Positions 16,535 through 25,910 of a stretch of 26,078 nucleotides of DNA are shown piece by piece. Position numbers and translations under genes: made by a program. The stretch comes from CAJBLF01 sp964463255. GTDB lineage: Bacteria; Patescibacteriota; Gracilibacteria; Absconditabacterales; Absconditicoccaceae. The stretch's first letter is position 1; each line of letters opens with the position of its first letter. The notes below the pieces were generated by a model. That model searched no databases. It saw nothing but the letters and a program-made list of their open reading frames with translations, and was not told the origin of the DNA. The stretch is from the NCBI GenBank assembly GCA_964463255.1, contig CAYXBC010000027.1:1-26078 (forward strand). Reading direction: 5' to 3'.

Positions 16535-17572
16535 ATGAATCTAGAAGCCAACAAAATATTCAATCCTACCGGCAATGATGATGTCCAGATGAGAACAATC
16601 ATCAAAGGCAATACTACCGGACTTTTCAATTTAAATAACACAAAATATTCACGGGCGAATTCTCTTTACACCATCATGATAGGGAACTTCCGGGTACCAG
16701 AAAAAGTCTCAGGACTCAATGAAGATAGTATATGCTACCAAAAAGAATTGAATAATGAAGAACGTAGAGCATACGATGGTATCTTATCGTTCCTGATTTT
16801 TTTGGATAGCATTCAAACCGTAAATCTACCCAACATCTCAGAATACATCACTGCACCAGAAGTAAGCCTGCTCCTAGCAATCCAGACCTACCAAGAAGCA
16901 ATCCATTCACAGAGCTATGCGACCATTCTTGAATCGATAGTAGACAGCGAAAAGAGGGATGAAATCTATTATTTCCGGAGAGACAACGAAATTCTGCTTG
17001 AGAGAAATAAATTCATAGGCCAGATCTACCAAGATTTCATAGATACCCCTAATGATGGAAATTTTTTCAAAGGACTCATCGGAAACTTTTTATTGGAATG
17101 ATTATATTTCTACAATGGATTTGCATTCTTCGACACACTTGCTGATCATCAAAAGATGAAAGCGACAGATAGGATGATAAGCTATATCCGTAGGGATGAA
17201 CTCACCCACGTCACAATGTTTACCAACATCCTCCGCGAGATCAAGAAAGAATTTCCCGAGATGCGAAAACCAGAAATCATTTATGATATGTTCAAGACAG
17301 CAGTCGATCAGGAAATTAAACGATCACAATTTATCCTAGGCAGCAAGATAATCTGAATCAACGAAAAGACTACGGAGACCTACACCAAACGACTAGCCAA
17401 CACAAGGTTATCGCTTCTCTGACTAGATCCGCTCTATCCTGAGATAACAGAAAATCCTTATACACACCTGGAAAGATTACAGGACAACAACATGGAAAAA
17501 GGAAATTTCTTCGAATCCACCGTCACCAACTATACACAATCCAGTAGCATGAAAGGCAGCCGAGACTTCTAA
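16535..17572 (+). CDS. nrdB: Class I ribonucleoside-diphosphate reductase, small (beta) subunit
   Basis: 345 aa, ATG 16535 with a GAGAGAAA site 9 bp upstream, TAA 17570-17572, TGA at three glycines. It holds the dimetal site and radical for NrdA. Ligands are in place: Asp91 (FLDSIQ), Glu121 and His124 (QEAIHSQSY), Glu188 (LLEGLYFYNGF), Glu222 and His225 (RRDELTHVTMF); one TGA-coded Gly directly follows Glu188. The radical Tyr128 is present four residues after His124, so this is a normal tyrosyl-radical type and not the Tyr-lacking Ic form. The C-terminal tail (SSSMKGSRDF) should dock to NrdA. Genes from other functions separate it from nrdA, and no NrdR-like site is visible directly upstream. 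Confidence 0.95.
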
Positions 17573-17625
17573 ACAAAGATATATGTGGAAATCAGAATCA
17601 CTGGTTCCTGGTCCCTAGTACCTCA

Positions 17626-18774
17626 TTAGAAAATAACCGTGAAATCACCGCCGACCGTTCCTTGGACTGTCGGTTTTTTCAAAAGAATGAGCACCTTGTA
17701 TTCTCAGACTAGACCATATCATTGGATCGTATAGTATCTATCAGAGATAGGCTTAGGAAAAGTAAATTGGTACTCGAGATAGGGATAGATGGAACCATTG
17801 CTGGTAGCAAAAAGATTGACAGCGCCAAAGGAAAGACGCAATCAGGTGAATCCATTATTTGCATTTAATATAGCTGAAAATCAACTGTTTTCTATAGCTG
17901 CAGCATCAGACGAAACAACATTATGATGTTGGATATCATTAGGAATAGTAGGTAATGGCGTCATGCTATTCTGAAACTTTATAGAGCTAGGAATGGGATT
18001 GATATTGGATTTTCTGATTGCATTATCGAGATTCGCATAAATAAGTCACGTATCAGATGTTGAAGTAGAAGGAAATATTTTAAATCCTATACCATTATGG
18101 AGTCATTCAAGCGACCATGAGAGGACTATATCATTATATGTCCCATTACCATCAGAATCACATACATTACAAAGTTCACCTTTTCATGCTCATCAGAAAC
18201 CACTATAAACCTTTGGTGGTAATCTAAATATTCAAGTAATAGGAACAGGAATAAAATCAGCCGTTAAATACACTATATTTTGGACTCACGTATAATACCC
18301 CGTTACATAATTCACGGCATCATAAGACAAAAGAAATGTTTCCAGATTGGTGTATCCGAGTTGATTATAATTGGCACTATCTCAGGTAGCAAGCATAAAA
18401 TCAGCATTTCCCTTACCTGAGGCAGGGATGGATTGCGTCCTAGAATTTATATTCCATCGAAGTCATGCATCATCATCAGACATGAGTTCCGGAGTATAGT
18501 CACTCAAAGGACCAAAGGAAGTAGTTCAAGTAAATCCTGCGCTTCCACTAAATCATGGTGATCTATATTTCAAAACAAGTTCGGCTCTCTCCACAGCAGA
18601 TATCGCCCCATAATATGCAGTATGATAGCTAGTAACTGTCCCGAGATTTTGCATAAAAGGAAAAAAGAAAGAATAGACTGATGCCAATATCCCTGCTGCA
18701 ACAAAAAGAAGAATTAAGGTGAAAGCGAGAAACATAAACGTATTGGATGAATGATGAATGATTAATTTGGTCAT
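17626..18774 (-). CDS. PilX-like/pilus-assembly-type membrane-anchored protein
   Basis: 382 aa with TGA=Gly, ATG 18774, TAA 17626-17628. One N-terminal hydrophobic helix (about residues 13-34, FMFLAFTLILLFVAAGILAS) is followed by AYYGAISAVERAELVLKYRS, the A.Y.A.S..ERA pattern seen in PilX-like minor pilins and in related type IV pilus-associated proteins of CPR bacteria. The large C-terminal part is Ser/Thr/Asn/Gly-rich and probably beta-rich, with one CNVCDSDGNG Ca-binding-like loop (DSDGNGTYND). There is no classic GFTLxE prepilin site. Its start codon lies in the first unit of a 31-copy heptanucleotide repeat that fills the upstream gap. A type IV pilus role is inferred from the N-terminal pattern and the prepilin gene at 22072. 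Confidence 0.78.
17651..17679 (+). terminator. Rho-independent terminator for nrdB, inside the convergent gene
   Basis: Stem CCGAC (17651-17655) / GTCGG (17669-17673), extended by an inner imperfect GTTCC/GGAC pairing, followed by TTTTTT (17674-17679). It lies 79 bp after the nrdB stop and within the last 20 codons of the minus-strand PilX-like gene. Confidence 0.75.
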
Positions 18775-18986
18775 TAGTCATTGGTCATTAGTCATTAGTC
18801 ATTGGTCATTGGTCATTATTCATTAGTCATTGGTCATTAGTCATTAGTCATTGGTCATTAGTCATTATTCATTAGTCATTAGTCATTATTCATTAGTCAT
18901 TGGTCATTAGTCATTATTCATTAGTCATTAGTCATTGGTCATTGGTCATTGGTCATTGGTCATTGGTCATTAGTCATTGGTCATTA
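18770..18986. repeat. 31 tandem copies of a 7-bp repeat (GTCATTA/GTCATTG/TTCATTA)
   Basis: 217 bp made of exactly 31 contiguous heptamers with only two variable positions. On the minus strand the unit is TAATGAC, CAATGAC or TAATGAA, so each unit contains an ATG. The tract runs from the start codon of the PilX-like gene (18772-18774) to the stop codon of the upstream zinc-ribbon gene (TAA, 18984-18986) and forms the whole gap between them. Confidence 0.95.
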
Positions 18987-19451
18987 TATATCAATATTTG
19001 GTGCGCCGCAGATATTGCAGTAAGCGAATGAATGAGCGTAACTATTTCAGCACTCTTTACATTTAGTCTTGAGTCTTTCACCGCAAGCGATGCAACACAC
19101 ATATTCTTTAGAATTCAAAGTAGAACAATTATAACAAGGAATGAGATTGGATGCACATGCCTCTCTCCGAGGAATTCTATCCATTTTGTAGCTCAGCGGC
19201 CTAATCAAAAGATAGAGTGGCAATCCTACAAGTGGTGTCAAAAAAGTAATGAAGAGGATACTGATGACCTGCAGACTGAAACTATTGGTCCTGGAGATAA
19301 TATCTCTGATCACTCGTATGATGGCAACGACCCACAAAAAGATAAAGAAGATAGCAATAACATTCATCCGTAGCGAAACGCCGGTGACGCCGAGCAGAGA
19401 AGCTAGAGACCAAGAGGATTTATCAAGCACGACACCGACTCATGTACCCAT
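18984..19451 (-). CDS. Small membrane protein with C-terminal double zinc ribbon
   Basis: 155 aa; ATG 19451 becomes available when the TGA at 19440-19442 is read as Gly, and it gives a better start than GTG 19430. TAA 18984-18986 lies in the last unit of the heptamer repeat. Two transmembrane helices (about residues 22-43 and 60-77, MNVIAIFFIFLWVV and VISILFITFLTPLVGLPLYLLI) precede a cysteine-rich tail with CYNC, CIAC, CKEC and CNIC pairs, the pattern of a double zinc ribbon. A membrane-bound metal-binding or protein-contact role is inferred. A gap of 71 bp separates it from the upstream rel gene on the same strand. Confidence 0.8.
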
Positions 19452-19522
19452 GATTACAGAAATTATAATATAAATAATTACTATGCACTCCAACGATTTT
19501 ATCAATTTCCATCGCGAAGCTT

Positions 19523-21742
19523 TTACGTTATGATTTTCTTCACCACTTTTAGAGAATCATCATATTTTTTCAAGCTATTCAGTAGAAATGCTATTTTACC
19601 TGGATTAGAAAATTCTGTTTCGAAAACTATCAAGCTCAAATTATCTGGAAGATTTTTCATAGTCACCTGGAGAACCGGTATATGAAGCTCAGAAAATATT
19701 TTCATCATACCAATAAGTTTTCCTGATTTGCTGGAAGCAGTAAGCTCTATAGATATCCTATAGATATTTTCTGATTCACCTGACCGATGTGCCTCGAGCA
19801 ATTTATCGAATGATATCGTCTTAGTTCACTTACAATCGACGGCATGAATTTTGATACCATCCCTTCAGGTCTTAGCGATAATTTTGTTTCATGGCTTAGG
19901 TTTGCATTCATTACAGAAATAATAATTAATCAAGGCATCGCCATCCACAACGACAGCGAGAGATTGTTTGAGTTTATCCAAATCTTTTTGGATGGGTTTC
20001 TGATGGATAGGGACTTGCTTTTTATGATCAGCATATTCTTTGGGATAGACGGATTTGATCAAATGAGAATAATGTTCTCTCTTATCAAGAATAGAAAGAA
20101 GTGTTTTCTCTACCTCCTCCTTCGAATATTTTTTGCTAATCTGATCGCCCGAAGAAGAAAATGATGGGAGTCAGAACATCTTGAGATGTTTATTGAGATC
20201 TTCGATTCATTGTGCGATAAGCTGGTCTTTCTGCTGCATCTTGAGAAATTTGGTGAGATTATTTTTTCCACCGGCCGTATGAAGAAATTCAAATCGATGT
20301 TTATTGGCAGAATATCTATTTTTGAAGGTATTGATTTTGATAACATCTCAGGTCTCAGGGACATAACTGATAGGTTTGATTTCACCGTTGACTATAGCGC
20401 TATTGAACGATAATCAGATATTACTATGGACGGCAAAGGCAAAATCCAGGACCGTACTTCATGCAGAAAGTTCAATCACATCACCTTGTGGAGTATAGAG
20501 GAATATGCGTTTTTCGAAAACTTCGATATTGAGATCTTTCTTGAATTGCTCTTTATCATCAATTGAAGTGTAGGTATTGACGATTTCCTGGAGTTTCTTA
20601 ATCCAAGCACCTTGCTGCTGAGAGACTTTGACGGGAGCATTATGCTCCATGTAGGCGAAATGCGCAGCTACACCAAACTCAGCCACATCTTCCATATCAT
20701 GAGTTCTAATCTGAATCTCCACAGGGAAGCGGAACATGCCAAGAACGGTAGTATGGATACTCTGATAGCCATTGAATTTGGGGACCGCGATATAATCTTT
20801 AATCTTCTTAATCAAAGGAGTATAGTATTTATGGATAATTCCCAGGACCATATAACAATCACTAACAGTTCATATAATGACTCTATAAGCGAGCAAATCC
20901 ATGACCGTACTAATCTCAGCGGTCTTGTATCTATGCTGAAGTTTTTCGAATATTCTAAAAGGGCTTTTGATTCTTCATTTGACCTCAAAATTTTCTATAC
21001 CCTCTTTCTGAAGCATATTTTCCAATACTTTGATTCATCTTTCCGTATATCTCTCACCTTCACCAAAATATTTTTTAAGATATGCAAAAATATCCAGAAA
21101 TGCCTGTTCTTCTAATACTTTGAAAGAGCCATTTTCCAGATACAATTGATAATGATAGAGTCCAAGTCTCTTGGCGATAGGCACAAAAATCTTCATGGTT
21201 TCCTGAGCTATCTTCTGTCTCTTAATCGGATTAGGATGATAATATAAGGTCTGGATATTATGGATACGGTCAGCGAGCTTGACGAAAATTACCCTCAAGT
21301 CACGGGCCATTGCGAGAAATGTTTTTTTGAGCGTTTCCAGATGTCTATCCTCTCACTTATATTTGATCTTGGAGACCTTGACCATACCTTCACAGAGCTC
21401 AGCGACTTCAGCGCCAAATTCTTTTTCGATATCTTGTTGGGAGACATTACAATCTTCCATCACATCATGAAGCAGACAGGTCTGGATAGTCTGCAAATCT
21501 GGTTTGATTTCCATAAGAAAAATAGTCGCTCTAAGTGGATGGACGATATAGGGTTCACCAGAAAGTCTGACTTGTCATTGATGTTTAGCTGAGGCATACG
21601 CATAGGCTTTATGGATTCCAGAAAGCTGATCCTCAGGCAGATATTTTTTGGCTTTTTGAAGAATTTTCTCCAAGATCACCTGAGTATCCTGATCCAAGAA
21701 CGGCTTGTAGTCAAAGAATTTTTCTAACTCCTTTACATCCAT
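19523..21742 (-). CDS. rel: Bifunctional (p)ppGpp synthetase/hydrolase (RelA/SpoT family)
   Basis: 739 aa with TGA=Gly, ATG 21742, TAA 19523-19525. The hydrolase HD domain is complete (YIVHPLRAT, LLHDVMEDC, FVKLADRIHN). The synthetase domain has GRIKSPFRIFEKL, DLLAYRVIV, DYIAVPKFNGYQSIHTTV and EIQIRTHDMEDVAEFGVAAH, with no key residue missing. A TGS domain follows (IFLYTPQGDVIEL), then a zinc-ribbon-like segment (CNECKPKPGNKII...IHAVDC) and a C-terminal ACT domain. Both activities should therefore be present: making and breaking the starvation alarmone in the cytoplasm. The length is normal for long RSH proteins. In the standard code the gene falls into at least five pieces. Confidence 0.95.
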
Positions 21743-21853
21743 AGGTAGAATTTAGAATATATAATTTTGAATTTTCCCCTCCAGGATAAACCCCTACGAG
21801 GAAAGATAATTTTCAATTTCCCCTCCTTCGAGGACAGGTAATTTTCAATTTCT

Positions 21854-21880
21854 AACCTTGCCTGCGGCAGGCAGGTTTTT
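21854..21880 (+). terminator. Hairpin with T-run (terminator-like or dispersed palindrome)
   Basis: AACCT-TGCCTGCGGCAGGCAGG-TT folds into a stem of ten pairs with one bulge and a CGG loop, followed by TTTTT. No plus-strand gene ends before it, so it may be a dispersed CCTGCCTGC-type palindrome rather than a working terminator. Confidence 0.45.
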
Positions 21881-21903
21881 AATGTATGACTTACTAAAAT
21901 GAA

Positions 21904-21922
21904 CTATTGTATAGTACAATAG
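21904..21922. promoter_or_regulatory. Perfect 8-bp inverted repeat, operator-like
   Basis: CTATTGTA-TAG-TACAATAG, two perfect 8-bp arms with a 3-bp spacer, 160 bp upstream of the rel start and directly next to TATAAT (21925-21930). Its symmetry and position suit a dimeric regulator overlapping a promoter, but no cognate regulator is encoded in this window. Confidence 0.4.
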
Positions 21923-22071
21923 ATTATAATAAGACACTACCTTCATCCATCATCCATCATCCAAAATCCAAAATCCAAAATTAATTAATAAAAATCTAAA
22001 ATCCAACATCCATCATTCAAAATTAATTAAGGTCCATCATCCAAAATTAATCTTGAATTAGTTATTAAGTA

Positions 22072-22827
22072 TTATTGTCCCATAAAATTAGTAATAACGC
22101 CACAGAACTGAACCTCTCCAGTAGTATCGCCAACATAAGCGACCTTGCTACAGAAGCGGAATTCTTTAGCTATAGAAGATCAGCAAATCTGTGAGTTTCA
22201 TGAACTACAATTCAATCAGCTTCATCAGTTGATATTGATATCCTTGCGATATAATCAGAGTCATTGTATTTGTCTAAAATATCTTCATTCAGTGGTCGTA
22301 GATTGTGTTCCAGGACAAGCATCCCAATATGATCATGTCTGATGACAAAGAGTGAATTTATTATCAGTGCTACCGATACCATCACTGAGATTAACTCACG
22401 AGAGGAAAGGAGTCGAGCCTAATCCCGTCAGAGAAAAATACGATTGTCCTCAGGTCTGAGAACGTTGAAGAATATAATACCCAGAAGTCATCCAAAAATC
22501 ACTAGAACAATCCGAAGCAGATCAATTATCGTCGACAAGAGGATTAATCTTGAGCCGACAGGAATCTTTGACTCACGCCCATCTCGTCCGATTTGTATCC
22601 CTTATCTGGTAAACAGCCTCCATTCATTCCCTTGCAAGATTGATAGCGATGACTTTCTGCATAGTCCTCTGGAGATATCTACTTCCATTGCTAAGCGCTA
22701 CAATGACAGAGACTAGACCGATAGAAACGACGACTACAACGATAAGTACTTCTCGTAAGGTGAATCCTGATTTTCTAGGTTTGCATATCTGACAGGCAGA
22801 GATACCTCATCTTTTAGTTGAAAACAT
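22072..22827 (-). CDS. Type IV prepilin-like protein
   Basis: 251 aa with TGA=Gly (about fifteen in-frame TGA), ATG 22827, TAA 22072-22074. A basic leader (CQICKPRKSG) ends in the prepilin peptidase site G-FTLREVLIVVVVS, with Glu at position +5 of the mature protein, followed by the hydrophobic helix of type IV pilins and pseudopilins (to about residue 47). The C-terminal head is Ser/Gly/Asn-rich with several cysteines (CSSDF, ACPGTQ, CSSGNSQICG, RFCSK, VQFCG) that could form disulfides. No partner assembly genes (PilB, PilC, PilD) are in the window. It likely forms or caps a pilus used for attachment or DNA uptake. Confidence 0.88.
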
Positions 22828-22988
22828 TATCCAATTGGATACACATATAAAGTCAAGGCCTATACTGTATAGATAATAATTGATTTTTCAATAAATAATA
22901 CAGGAAACATAGGAGAATAGCATACCTTAGCAGACGAAAATTATCAACACTAAAGCATAATTTTTTACTCATTTACTCTGATATATCT

Positions 22989-23570
22989 ATGACCGAAAAT
23001 CTCATAACGTATGCGATAGTCGTCATCATAGGGATATTGGCGATTTTTTCGTTCTCCATAGGGATAGACAAAATGATCAGGATAATTTTAGGAAATTATA
23101 TTCTCACCAGTATCTGTCTGGCAGCAGGACAATCAATTACACTCTGATCAGAACTCATGAAAAAGACACCTGATCTAAGATTGATGGGGGTCTCATATGA
23201 CAAAGTAGCTGATTTTTTGCAGAATGGAAATATGACTATTGTCTTAATTATCTATATCATACTATTGGTGATTATCTATAGGACATCCAAGATAAAGATA
23301 GGACTACCAAATGATGAAGCGATAAGGAAGATGTTGCAAATGCTTTTCGTACCACTTACCGTTATAAGTATTGTTCTCACCTTACAAATCGCGATACTTG
23401 GAATGAATGGGATAAATATCGATTCGATATCCAACATTGCAAACACACTGAGAAGCAATCCGTATATATTTCAATTTATCAGCTTCACACCCGTATGGAT
23501 CCTCATCCATGGCATAGCAACTATCATCATCACCTCCGAATTCAAAGTAAGCCTCAAGACAGATCTCTAG
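22989..23570 (+). CDS. Multi-pass membrane protein of unknown function, 193 aa
   Basis: ATG 22989, TAG 23568-23570, one in-frame TGA (ITLGSEL). About four transmembrane helices: residues 5-25, 30-48, about 78-93 (IVLIIYIILLVIIY) and 111-128, with a last hydrophobic stretch at 163-180. Short loops with a few basic residues (RTSKIKIGLPNDEAIRKML) suggest a cytoplasmic side. No family recognised. It precedes the Sua5 gene by 29 bp on the same strand, so the two may be co-transcribed. Confidence 0.78.
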
Positions 23571-23599
23571 TAACCACCATTTCATAACGTATCAGACAT

Positions 23600-24610
23600 A
23601 TGAAACCAACAAATATATATACACCGACAATCGGACATCTCCAACAAGCGGCAAAAATACTCACATCATGATGAGTAATAGCGTTCCCTACAGAAACCGT
23701 ATATGGATTATGAGCCAATGCATTGGACGCAGACGCGGTCGCAAAGATTTACCAGTTAAAAGGCAGACCGCAAGACAATCCTATAATCTCTCACGTAGGG
23801 AAGAAGGAACAGATAGCAAGATACGCATATATCAGAAATGATATAGAACAGACTATCATCGACGAACTGATGCCATGACCCATAACAATCTTACTACCAC
23901 CGAAAGAGATGATTCCCTCCATTATAACAGCAGGACATCCGTTAATGTCAATTAGGATACCGAATCATCCGGTTGCTCAGAAATTATTAGCATTATGCGA
24001 TTTCCCCATTGCCGCACCGAGTGCAAATATATCCACCAAACCCAGTCCAACCTCAGCGAAAATGGTCTACGATAATCTTATGAACAACATTCCGATAATC
24101 ATAGATGGAGGAAGATGCCCTGTGGGTATAGAATCGACAGTAGTGAAAGTTGAAGAGAAAAAAATCATCATAACGAGACCAGGAAGCATCACGAAGGAAG
24201 ATCTGGAATTGCTATTCAACTACAAAGTCGAGGTCGTATATGGGCAAAAGCCATCCGCCATGACGCCAGGCAACAGATACAAGCACTATGCACCTGATGC
24301 AGATGTCTCATCATTTACCTCCATAGAAGATATAAAGAAGAAGATAGCATCATCATGATCAAAAAAAATAGCAATCATAGCGACCAAGGAATTCTTAAAG
24401 AAGCATGAAGCAAACATGACATCGATGAAAAAGAAAGTATTTGAATTATGATCCGAGGCTGATATGATCACCTGTGCCAAGAACCTTTTCTCGCTCTATC
24501 ATACGTGCGATAAACTATGAATAGAGAATATATATATCCAGGAATTGCCTCAACACGGCATCGGATACGCCATCATGAATAGAGTCAATAAATCCATCAC
24601 CAGGAAATAA
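23600..24610 (+). CDS. tsaC: Threonylcarbamoyl-AMP synthase, Sua5 type (YrdC domain + C-terminal Sua5 domain)
   Basis: 336 aa with TGA=Gly, ATG 23600, TAA 24608-24610. It makes threonylcarbamoyl-AMP from Thr, bicarbonate and ATP, the first step of t6A modification of ANN-decoding tRNAs. The YrdC domain has ILTSGGVIAFPTETVYGLGA (three of its glycines are TGA), IYQLKGRPQDNPIISHV, SIRIPNHPV, APSANIS and IDGGRCPVGIESTVV. The Sua5 extension starts at SAMTPGNRYKHYAPDA and ends at GIGYAIMNRVNKS. The two-domain length (about 340) fits Sua5 rather than the short TsaC. Followed after 32 bp by the YigZ-family gene. Confidence 0.93.
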
Positions 24611-24642
24611 TATTTATCATCTCAGAACTATACTTGGAAAAA

Positions 24643-25272
24643 TTGGTCTACAAAACAATAGATGAACACACAGCATATGAGATACCCAAGATCAAATGAT
24701 CCATCTTCATAGGAAATGTTTTTCATATCCAGGACAAAGACGAAGCAGAAAATCATCTGGAAGAAATCAGAAAAAAATATCCTGATGCAAGCCATAGCTG
24801 TTATGCCTACAGATACGAAGTGCAGATGAATTATGACATCTTCGGGACAGCAGTCTATACCTGCAAACACAACAAAGTCTCCGATGAAGGCGAACCTACA
24901 AATACCGCAGGCAAACCCATTATGGCCATGATAGAAAAATATGGACTACATAATGTGCTCATAGTAGTCACGAGATATTTCGGAGGTACCTTGCTCGGCG
25001 TCGGATGATTGATCCAAGCCTACGGAGAATGTGCAAGACAAGTGATAGAACACGCAAAGAATAGAGAATCTGAAATCATGAAAATGTTATCATTTAGCTA
25101 TGCATTCGACCTCGTTCCCATGGTCAGAAAACTTTTAAACAAATATCACGCAAAGATTATGGAAGAAAAATATGAAGAATCAGTGACGATGAACATCACA
25201 ATCAATAGCGGATATAGAGAAGAATTTACCAACGAGCTCTTCGAAGATTCCAAAGGCAAGATCAAACTTTAG
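24643..25272 (+). CDS. yigZ: YigZ/IMPACT-family protein
   Basis: About 209 aa from TTG 24643 (GGAAAAA just upstream); TTG 24634 is the alternative and no ATG exists before residue 60. TAG 25270-25272. Motifs of the family are clear: VYKTIDEHTA at the start, CYAYRYE, SDEGEPTNTAGKPIMAMIE, then VVTRYFGGTLLGVGGLIQAY, with TGA at the Gly of KGSIF and in GVGGL. The C-terminal half resembles the ferredoxin-like extension of YigZ (FDLVPMVRKLL). The molecular role of the family is not settled; eukaryotic IMPACT affects translation control, and the neighbourhood with Sua5 agrees with a translation link. Confidence 0.9.
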
Positions 25273-25307
25273 ATATTATATTCTTTATTCTAAATTCTTT
25301 ATTCCTC

Positions 25308-25850
25308 ATGCTCTACTTCGTCACCGGCAACACCCACAAATTTCAGGAATTCCAATCCATACTCTGAGTAGAAAACATACAACAACTCAAAATCGATTTG
25401 GACGAAATCCAGGAAATCGATCCCCACAAGATCATCAGACACAAGCTCCAGGAAGCATTGAAACATCACCCTGGACCATTACTGATTGAAGACACCTCCC
25501 TCTATTTCGATTGCTTATGAGGCCACCTCCCCTGACCATTGATCAAGCGATTTATGCATGAAATGGGGAATAAGAAGCTCTATGCACTGGCAAAGAAATA
25601 CGATGACTTCAAGGCAAAAGCGACCGTACTGATAGGCTACGCAAAAAATAAGGATGAAATAGATTTTTTCGAAGGCAGCATCAACGGTACAATTGTCGAA
25701 CCAATGCATGCATCAGAATTTGGACGAGACCCCATCTTCCAACCCGAAGGACACGATAAACCATATGGCGCTATGGAGAGAGAAGAGAAAAATAAAGTAA
25801 GCATGAGACGTATGGCACTGGATAAGTTGAAAACTTTTTTGGAAAAATAG
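25308..25850 (+). CDS. rdgB: RdgB/HAM1-type non-canonical purine NTP pyrophosphatase
   Basis: 180 aa, ATG 25308, TAG 25848-25850, four in-frame TGA. It hydrolyses ITP, dITP and XTP to monophosphates, keeping damaged purines out of DNA and RNA. Visible motifs: VTGNTHKFQEFQSIL at the N-terminus, LIEDTSLYFDCLGG (metal-binding Asp), LPGPLIKRFM (its Gly is TGA), a central IGYAKN...FFEGSINGTI and FGRDPIFQPEGHDKPYGAM near the end. It is shorter than E. coli RdgB but of normal layout. The upstream gap is an AT-rich TTCTTTATTC-type repeat. Confidence 0.92.
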
Positions 25851-25872
25851 AGGTACGAAAAGAGAGAAAAAG

Positions 25873-25896
25873 GAGCAATGCAGTGCTCATTTTTTT
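25873..25896 (+). terminator. Rho-independent terminator after rdgB
   Basis: GAGCA (25873-25877) / TGCTC (25884-25888) with a 6-nt loop and then A plus seven T (25890-25896), 23 bp after the rdgB stop. Confidence 0.8.
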
Positions 25897-25910
25897 GCTA
25901 TTCAAAAAAA

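Larger units (their letters stand above)
21743..22071. other. Repeat-rich intergenic region upstream of rel
   Basis: No gene seen. It holds three loose copies of an AATTTTCAATTT/TTTTGAATTTT motif with CCCCTCC between them (21765-21853), a hairpin plus T-run (21854-21880), a perfect inverted repeat (21904-21922) beside a TATAAT, and short CCATCATCCAAAATCC-type tandem repeats (about 21950-22045). The promoter of rel should lie here. Confidence 0.6.

Noticed and set aside
18770..18986. CRISPR array
   Set aside because: The repeats are contiguous 7-mers without spacers and no cas genes are nearby.
19844..21592. Plus-strand ORFs opposite rel
   Set aside because: The minus strand holds a complete RelA/SpoT protein with all motifs; these are antisense shadows.
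21743..22071. tRNA or small RNA gene in the rel upstream gap
   Set aside because: No cloverleaf or conserved tRNA boxes seen; the content is short repeats and palindromes.
2400..25850. TGA read as tryptophan (code 4) or as selenocysteine
   Set aside because: TGA falls at conserved Gly columns, Trp is encoded by TGG, and there are far too many TGA codons for selenoproteins, with no Sec-type context.
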